A program made the translations under genes and the position numbers. Below are positions 59,309 to 64,000 of a DNA stretch of 64,000 bases, piece by piece. The stretch is from Comamonadaceae bacterium (lineage in GTDB: Bacteria; Pseudomonadota; Gammaproteobacteria; Burkholderiales; Burkholderiaceae_C). The stretch covers positions 62,001-126,000 of the forward strand of contig JAIXUG010000025.1 of assembly GCA_027484105.1 (NCBI GenBank), read 5' to 3'. The notes beneath the pieces were generated by a model. The model was not told the DNA's origin, did no database searches, and saw nothing but the letters and a program-made list of their open reading frames with translations. Position 1 is the stretch's first letter. Each line of letters begins with the position of its first letter.

Positions 59309-61836
59309 TCATTTACCTCAGTGGCTTGTGGTGTGGTCAAAGCGGTTTCGACCGGTATCCAGAAAGAGAAACGACATCCTGTCACCTGGCCGGAATTGTA
59401 GAGGTTCTCGGCTGTGATCCTTCCCTGGTGGGATTCGACGATGCTTCGGCACAAATTCAGGCCAATGCCCATCCCTTCCACCTTGGTGGAGAAAAAGGCT
59501 TCATAGACCCGTTCCATCGCGCCGGGCGGCAGCCCTGCGCCGGAGTCAATCACCGAAAACTCCACAACCGGTTGGTTCTCGATGTGCTTGGGCAAGATGC
59601 GCAGTTCGACTTGCCGCCTGTCGGGTGGTCGCTTGGCGTTTTCAATCGACTCGGCGGCATTTTTCATCAAATTCACCAGCACTTGCTCGATCAGGATGGG
59701 GTCCACCCAAAGCTTGGGCAACCGCGCCGCCACATGGTGTGTCAAGCGCACATGCCTTCTGCGAAGCTCGATTTCGGCCAACTCCAGTGATTCGCTGACC
59801 ATGACGGACACATCGGACAAAGTTCGGTTGGGTTCGCTGCGTTTGACAAAGCTTCGAATGCGCAAAATGATTTGTCCCGCTCTTTGGGCTTGGTGCGCCG
59901 TTTTTTCGAGCGCCCAAAGCAAGTCCTCTTCTTTGACTTGTTTGTTTTGAATGCGCGAGATCATGCCGCTGCAATAGTTGCTGATGGCGGTCAGGGGCTG
60001 GTTGAGTTCGTGGGCCACGCTCGATGCCATTTCGCCCATGGTGATCAAACGGCTGGCCGTTTGGGCCCGTTCGGCTTGCTGTGCGGCCAACTCTTCGGCT
60101 TGACGCCGCGGCGTGATGTCGCTGGCAATCACCATTTGGGCCAGACGGCCGTCTGCCCAATTGATGTAGCGCGATCGCACCTCCAGCCATTTGTTCAGTT
60201 CTGGTACAAAAATTTCGGCGTTTTCTGAGCCAGCCTGAGTCAGTCCCATGGTGGGCAAGCCTGCCATGTCATCCACGTCGTCAGAGCCCTTGTCGCCGTT
60301 GTAGGCCCCGGCCTGTTGCACCAGTCGAAGGTGACCTTGGGTGTTTTGTCCAAACCACAAGCGGTACAGCTTGTTGGCGAACAGCAGTTCTTCGCTGCCC
60401 AGAGGGGCCACGGACACCGAAGCATCCAAGGCCTCCAGCACGATGGTGAAACGTTCGTGCGCGTTGGCCAACTGTTCGCGAATCCGGTTGGGTTCGGTGA
60501 TGTCGGTCATGGACGTCATCCAGCCGGTTTGTTTGCCCGTGGCGTCAATCAAAGGCGATACATACATGCGCGCCTCGAACAATTGGCCATTTTTGCGCTT
60601 CACGCGAACCTGAAAGCCCCCCGTCGAATGTTGCCCGCTGATTTCTTCTTCCAGGCGTCGTGTCAACAGTTCCCGGTCTTGCTCGGGCCAGTATGGGAAG
60701 GGCGCCACTGCGCCCACCAATTCGGATTCACTCCAGCCGGTCATTTGGCAAAAACCAGGGTTGACATAGGTGATGCGTCCGCGCAGATCGAGCGCGCGCA
60801 TGCCCGTGAGCATGGAGTTTTCCATGGCGCGACGAAAGTTGGTTTCTGCCACCAGGGCTTTCTGGGCCTGCAAGCGTCTGCGTGTGTGCCGCCAGTTGGC
60901 GATGAGCATCCAGGCCGTCATCCCGCTGAGCACACTCACCAGCCAGAACAAGCCGCTGCCCACCAAGCCCTGCGAGGTCCGCCAGGTTTGGGCGCGCAAT
61001 ACCAAGTCGTTGCCAACGGGTGAGACAGGGATTTGGTAGTCGTTGTGGGGTTTGTCGATGCCAGGCAATACCGACCACAAAGCCGCGCGAGAGGGGATCG
61101 ATTGACCGGCCAGCATGCGGCCCTCGCCATCTTGCAGTGCCACCGCGTACTTGGCCAAAACCTCCGTCGGGATGCCATATCGCAACAGCCCTTCCATGCT
61201 GTATTCGGCCAGCACCACCCCATTGAAGCGACCCTGGTCATTGCTCAGCGGGGTGTGCAACTGCAACACGTTCATGGGCGAGTCTCTGTCCGCCTCCAGA
61301 TTGATTTGCCCATAGATGGGCTGCATCAAGTCTCTGGCCAAACTGTAGAGCGTTTCGGTATCGCCTGGCTTGATGACGCTGCCGCTGCGCCACTGCTGGC
61401 TCTGTGAAAGGCTGGATATGTTTTGTGTGGCCAGCACGCGTCTTTTGTCATCGATCCAGGTCACAGACAAGAACTCGGGGTACTGCTGCACCAAGGATTC
61501 TGTTCGGATCAGGAATTGGTCCAGTTTAATTTCACGATTTGAAATATCGCGGGCCAGCCGCATGACCTGTTCTTGCCGTTCGAGCAAACGCAACCTCAGT
61601 CTTTGTTGCGCGTATTCCACATCTCTTTTAATGGCTTCCTGCTCACGTTCGACTTCTTCGATCCTCAGATACCAGAATGCACTGGCAATGGCTGCAAGAA
61701 ACAAGAGCACCGCCGCCACGGGCGCCAAGTTGGCAAATCTGTCTTGCCGATTGGGTGATTGACGACGCCACCACGTCAGCCACCAAGCCATTGGGCTGAC
61801 TTTTGTCACCACCGATGTCGTCTTGTTCAAGTCCAT
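59305..61836 (-). CDS. PAS-domain sensor histidine kinase
   Basis: 843 residues. Two membrane helices (near 38-56 and 293-315) bracket a periplasmic domain of about 235 residues. Two PAS-like domains follow: one with AMENSMLTGMRALDLRGRITYVN and FCQMTGWSE, and a second ending before TPRRQAEEL. The phospho-acceptor is in SSVAHELNQPLTAISNY, N box LVNLMKNAAESI, G1 DSGAGLPP and G2 GMGIGLNLC. FixL/TtrS-style kinase. Divergent from aceE across 160 bp of AT-rich DNA. Confidence 0.92.
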   Translation of the reverse strand: MDLNKTTSVVTKVSPMAWWLTWWRRQSPNRQDRFANLAPVAAVLLFLAAIASAFWYLRIEEVEREQEAIKRDVEYAQQRLRLRLLERQEQVMRLARDISNREIKLDQFLIRTESLVQQYPEFLSVTWIDDKRRVLATQNISSLSQSQQWRSGSVIKPGDTETLYSLARDLMQPIYGQINLEADRDSPMNVLQLHTPLSNDQGRFNGVVLAEYSMEGLLRYGIPTEVLAKYAVALQDGEGRMLAGQSIPSRAALWSVLPGIDKPHNDYQIPVSPVGNDLVLRAQTWRTSQGLVGSGLFWLVSVLSGMTAWMLIANWRHTRRRLQAQKALVAETNFRRAMENSMLTGMRALDLRGRITYVNPGFCQMTGWSESELVGAVAPFPYWPEQDRELLTRRLEEEISGQHSTGGFQVRVKRKNGQLFEARMYVSPLIDATGKQTGWMTSMTDITEPNRIREQLANAHERFTIVLEALDASVSVAPLGSEELLFANKLYRLWFGQNTQGHLRLVQQAGAYNGDKGSDDVDDMAGLPTMGLTQAGSENAEIFVPELNKWLEVRSRYINWADGRLAQMVIASDITPRRQAEELAAQQAERAQTASRLITMGEMASSVAHELNQPLTAISNYCSGMISRIQNKQVKEEDLLWALEKTAHQAQRAGQIILRIRSFVKRSEPNRTLSDVSVMVSESLELAEIELRRRHVRLTHHVAARLPKLWVDPILIEQVLVNLMKNAAESIENAKRPPDRRQVELRILPKHIENQPVVEFSVIDSGAGLPPGAMERVYEAFFSTKVEGMGIGLNLCRSIVESHQGRITAENLYNSGQVTGCRFSFWIPVETALTTPQATEVNE

Positions 61837-61996
61837 GGCTTGAGTTTAGAGGAGACCCATCGACTCTTCGAATCAAAAAAGACGAGTTGCCGCGTAAATT
61901 TTCATAATACAAAAACGAAAAGCATAATTTGAAATAAAAAGAAAATTGTGTGAAAATTCGAGACACTTCAACGACCACGATGAACAGGAGACAAAC

Positions 61997-64000
61997 ATGA
62001 CAGCGGCAACACCACAACAGCCGGGCCGAGACCTGGACAGCCAGGAGACCCGTGAATGGATGGACGCCCTGTCCGCCGTGATCGAAAAAGCGGGTCCTGA
62101 ACGCGCGCATTTCTTGCTGGAAGAGTTGCTGGAAGAAGCACGCCAGCACAGCATCGATTTGCCTTTTTCGGCCACCACCGGTTACGTCAACTCGATAGAG
62201 GCCACCGAAGAAGCACGTTGCCCCGGCAACATCGAGATCGAAGAGCGGCTGCGTGCGTACATGCGCTGGAACGCCATGGCCATGGTGGTCAAGGCCAACC
62301 GACACAACCCCGAAGACGGTGGCGATTTGGGCGGCCACATCGGCTCCTTTGCTTCGCTGGCCCACATGTTTGGTGCCGGTTTCAACCATTTCTGGTACGC
62401 CGAAAGTGAAAACCATGGCGGCGATTGCCTCTACATCCAGGGCCATGTGTCCCCCGGTGTCTATGCCCGCGCTTATCTGGAAGGCCGCTTGACCGAAGAG
62501 CAGTTGCTCAACTTCCGTCAAGAGGTGGATGGCAAAGGCCTTTCGAGCTATCCCCATCCCAAGCTGATGCCCGAGTTCTGGCAGTTCCCGACGGTGTCGA
62601 TGGGCTTGGGCCCCTTGATGGCGATTTACCAAGCGCGTTTCTTGAAATACCTGCACGCCCGTGGCATTGCCAACACCGAAAACCGCAAGGTTTGGGTGTT
62701 CTGCGGTGACGGCGAGATGGACGAGGTCGAATCGCTGGGCGCCATTGGCCTGGCTGCTCGTGAGAACCTGGACAACCTGATCTTTGTCGTCAACTGCAAC
62801 CTGCAGCGACTGGACGGCCCTGTGCGGGGCAACGGCAAGATCATCCAGGAGCTCGAAGGCGAGTTCCGGGGCTCTGGCTGGAACGTCATCAAACTGCTCT
62901 GGGGCAGCGAATGGGACAGCCTGCTGGCCCGTGACAAAGATGGCGCGCTGCGCAAGCTGATGATGGACACCCTGGACGGCGATTACCAGGCCTTCAAGGC
63001 CAACGACGGCGCCTATGTTCGCAAGCATTTCTTTGGCCGTGACCCGCGCACCCTGGAGATGGTGTCGCACCTGTCGGACAACGACATCTGGAACCTCAAG
63101 CGCGGCGGTCACGACCCCCAAAAGGTCTATGCCGCTTACCACCAGGCGGTCAACCACAAGGGCCAGCCCACCGTGCTGCTCATCAAGACCGTTAAAGGCT
63201 TTGGCATGGGCAAGGCGGGTGAGGGCAAGAACACGGTGCACCAGACCAAGAAGCTCACGGACGACGACATCAAGTACATGCGTGACCGCTTCAACATCCC
63301 GATTCCGGACAGCGAGCTGTCCAAGATCCCGTTCTACAAGCCGGCCGATGACACGCCTGAAATGCGTTACCTGCATGAGCGCCGCAAAGCCTTGGGGGGC
63401 TACTTGCCCAAGCGCCGCGTCAAGGCCGACGAGAACTTCACCGTGCCTTCGCTCGACACCTTCAAAGCCGTGATGGAGCCCACTGCCGAAGGCCGTGAAA
63501 TTTCGACCACCCAAGCCTATGTGCGCTTTTTGACCCAGTTGCTGCGCGACCAGGCCCTGGGCCCACGCGTGGTGCCGATTTTGGTGGACGAAGCCCGTAC
63601 TTTCGGTATGGAAGGCTTGTTCCGTCAGATCGGTATTTACAACCCCGCAGGCCAGCAGTACACCCCGGTCGACAAAGACCAGGTCATGTACTACAAGGAG
63701 GATATTGCCGGCCAGATCCTGCAAGAAGGCATCAACGAGGCCGGTGGCATGTCCAGCTGGATCGCCGCGGCCACCAGTTACAGCACCAGCAACCGCATCA
63801 TGGTGCCGTTTTATGTGTACTACTCGATGTTCGGCTTCCAGCGCATTGGCGATTTGGCCTGGGCGGCGGGCGATATGCAAGCGCGCGGCTTCTTGCTGGG
63901 CGGCACTTCCGGGCGCACCACGCTCAATGGCGAAGGCCTGCAGCACGAAGACGGTCACAGCCACATCATGGCCAACACCATCCCCAACTGCATCAGCTAC
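61997..64000 (+). CDS. aceE: Pyruvate dehydrogenase E1 component (homodimeric), N-terminal three quarters
   Basis: 668 codons from the ATG at 61997 to the window edge, no stop; AGGAGA precedes the start. GDGEMDEVESLGAIGLAARENLDNLIFVVNCN holds the GDGx..N thiamine-diphosphate motif, and HIGSFASLAHMFGAGFNHFW, KTVKGFGMG and PVDKDQVMYYKED match AceE. Family length is about 885-900 residues, so the last quarter is missing. Converts pyruvate to acetyl groups for E2. The upstream 160 bp are AT-rich with two CATAAT motifs and no clear single promoter. Confidence 0.96.
   Translation, partial: MTAATPQQPGRDLDSQETREWMDALSAVIEKAGPERAHFLLEELLEEARQHSIDLPFSATTGYVNSIEATEEARCPGNIEIEERLRAYMRWNAMAMVVKANRHNPEDGGDLGGHIGSFASLAHMFGAGFNHFWYAESENHGGDCLYIQGHVSPGVYARAYLEGRLTEEQLLNFRQEVDGKGLSSYPHPKLMPEFWQFPTVSMGLGPLMAIYQARFLKYLHARGIANTENRKVWVFCGDGEMDEVESLGAIGLAARENLDNLIFVVNCNLQRLDGPVRGNGKIIQELEGEFRGSGWNVIKLLWGSEWDSLLARDKDGALRKLMMDTLDGDYQAFKANDGAYVRKHFFGRDPRTLEMVSHLSDNDIWNLKRGGHDPQKVYAAYHQAVNHKGQPTVLLIKTVKGFGMGKAGEGKNTVHQTKKLTDDDIKYMRDRFNIPIPDSELSKIPFYKPADDTPEMRYLHERRKALGGYLPKRRVKADENFTVPSLDTFKAVMEPTAEGREISTTQAYVRFLTQLLRDQALGPRVVPILVDEARTFGMEGLFRQIGIYNPAGQQYTPVDKDQVMYYKEDIAGQILQEGINEAGGMSSWIAAATSYSTSNRIMVPFYVYYSMFGFQRIGDLAWAAGDMQARGFLLGGTSGRTTLNGEGLQHEDGHSHIMANTIPNCISY

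Noticed and set aside
61643..63964. Long open frame (773 codons) antisense to aceE
   Set aside because: It is the reverse-frame shadow of aceE caused by GC-biased third codon positions; no ribosome site, no recognisable fold, and aceE motifs are complete on the other strand.

Overview
The window looks like chromosomal DNA of a betaproteobacterium, most likely Burkholderiales/Comamonadaceae (Limnohabitans-, Rhodoferax- or Hydrogenophaga-like). The reasons are high GC, two Bug-type (TctC) periplasmic receptors, a PHB-type 3-hydroxybutyrate dehydrogenase, the linked ccoISNOQPG-fnr-hemN block, zapA followed by a 6S RNA, a sensor kinase/regulator pair next to aceE, and a four-gene MotA/MotB-like module of the kind seen in Burkholderiales. 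This placement is from memory of gene content, not from a search. I saw no insertion sequence, prophage, CRISPR array or plasmid function. Coding density is high, and the two longest gene-free stretches hold a cobalamin riboswitch and a 6S RNA.

Layout: 1-1.4 kb, the end of a minus-strand unit with a Bug receptor and an amidase cut by the window edge. 1.6-12.6 kb, an AraC regulator divergent from a nine-gene operon: class I glutamine amidotransferase, cytochrome P450, glutamine-synthetase-like ligase, 2Fe-2S ferredoxin, APC permease, aldehyde dehydrogenase, class III aminotransferase, Tm-1-like protein and HAD-like protein. I read this as an amine-degradation pathway in which the amine is gamma-glutamylated, oxidised by the P450, then deprotected. 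12.8-15.4 kb, a Bug receptor and a malonyl-CoA synthetase. 15.4-26.7 kb, a microaerobic respiration block (usp, ccoI, ccoS, ccoNOQP, ccoG, a short fixH, fnr, hemN, a SafE/DsbD_2 membrane protein) with three FNR boxes. 26.7-28.4 kb, a TauE permease, 6S RNA, zapA and a zapB-like gene.

28.4-34.1 kb is a cobalamin-uptake operon under a B12 riboswitch: btuB, two BtuF-like binding proteins (one without a signal peptide), btuC and btuD. 34.1-38.3 kb is a four-gene minus-strand module, each gene overlapping the next by 4 bp. It encodes a MotA/ExbB-like channel protein with a very long helical tail, a MotB/OmpA-like partner and two proteins of unknown function, and is the best candidate for an undescribed system. 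38.5-53.4 kb is mostly housekeeping: nth, an aminotransferase, hydrolases, serB, mfd, ispD-ispF, an EnvZ/OmpR-type pair, bdhA and relA. 53.4-64 kb holds a tRNA-Val(GAC), an unusual chemoreceptor with a C-terminal sensor-like domain, prlC, folD, a FixJ-type regulator with a PAS sensor kinase, and the first part of aceE, cut by the window edge.

The groups that clearly work together are the amine operon, the cbb3 oxidase block (oxidase, copper pump, assembly factors, anaerobic haem synthesis and the FNR regulator that reads the boxes), the B12 uptake operon and the motor-like module.
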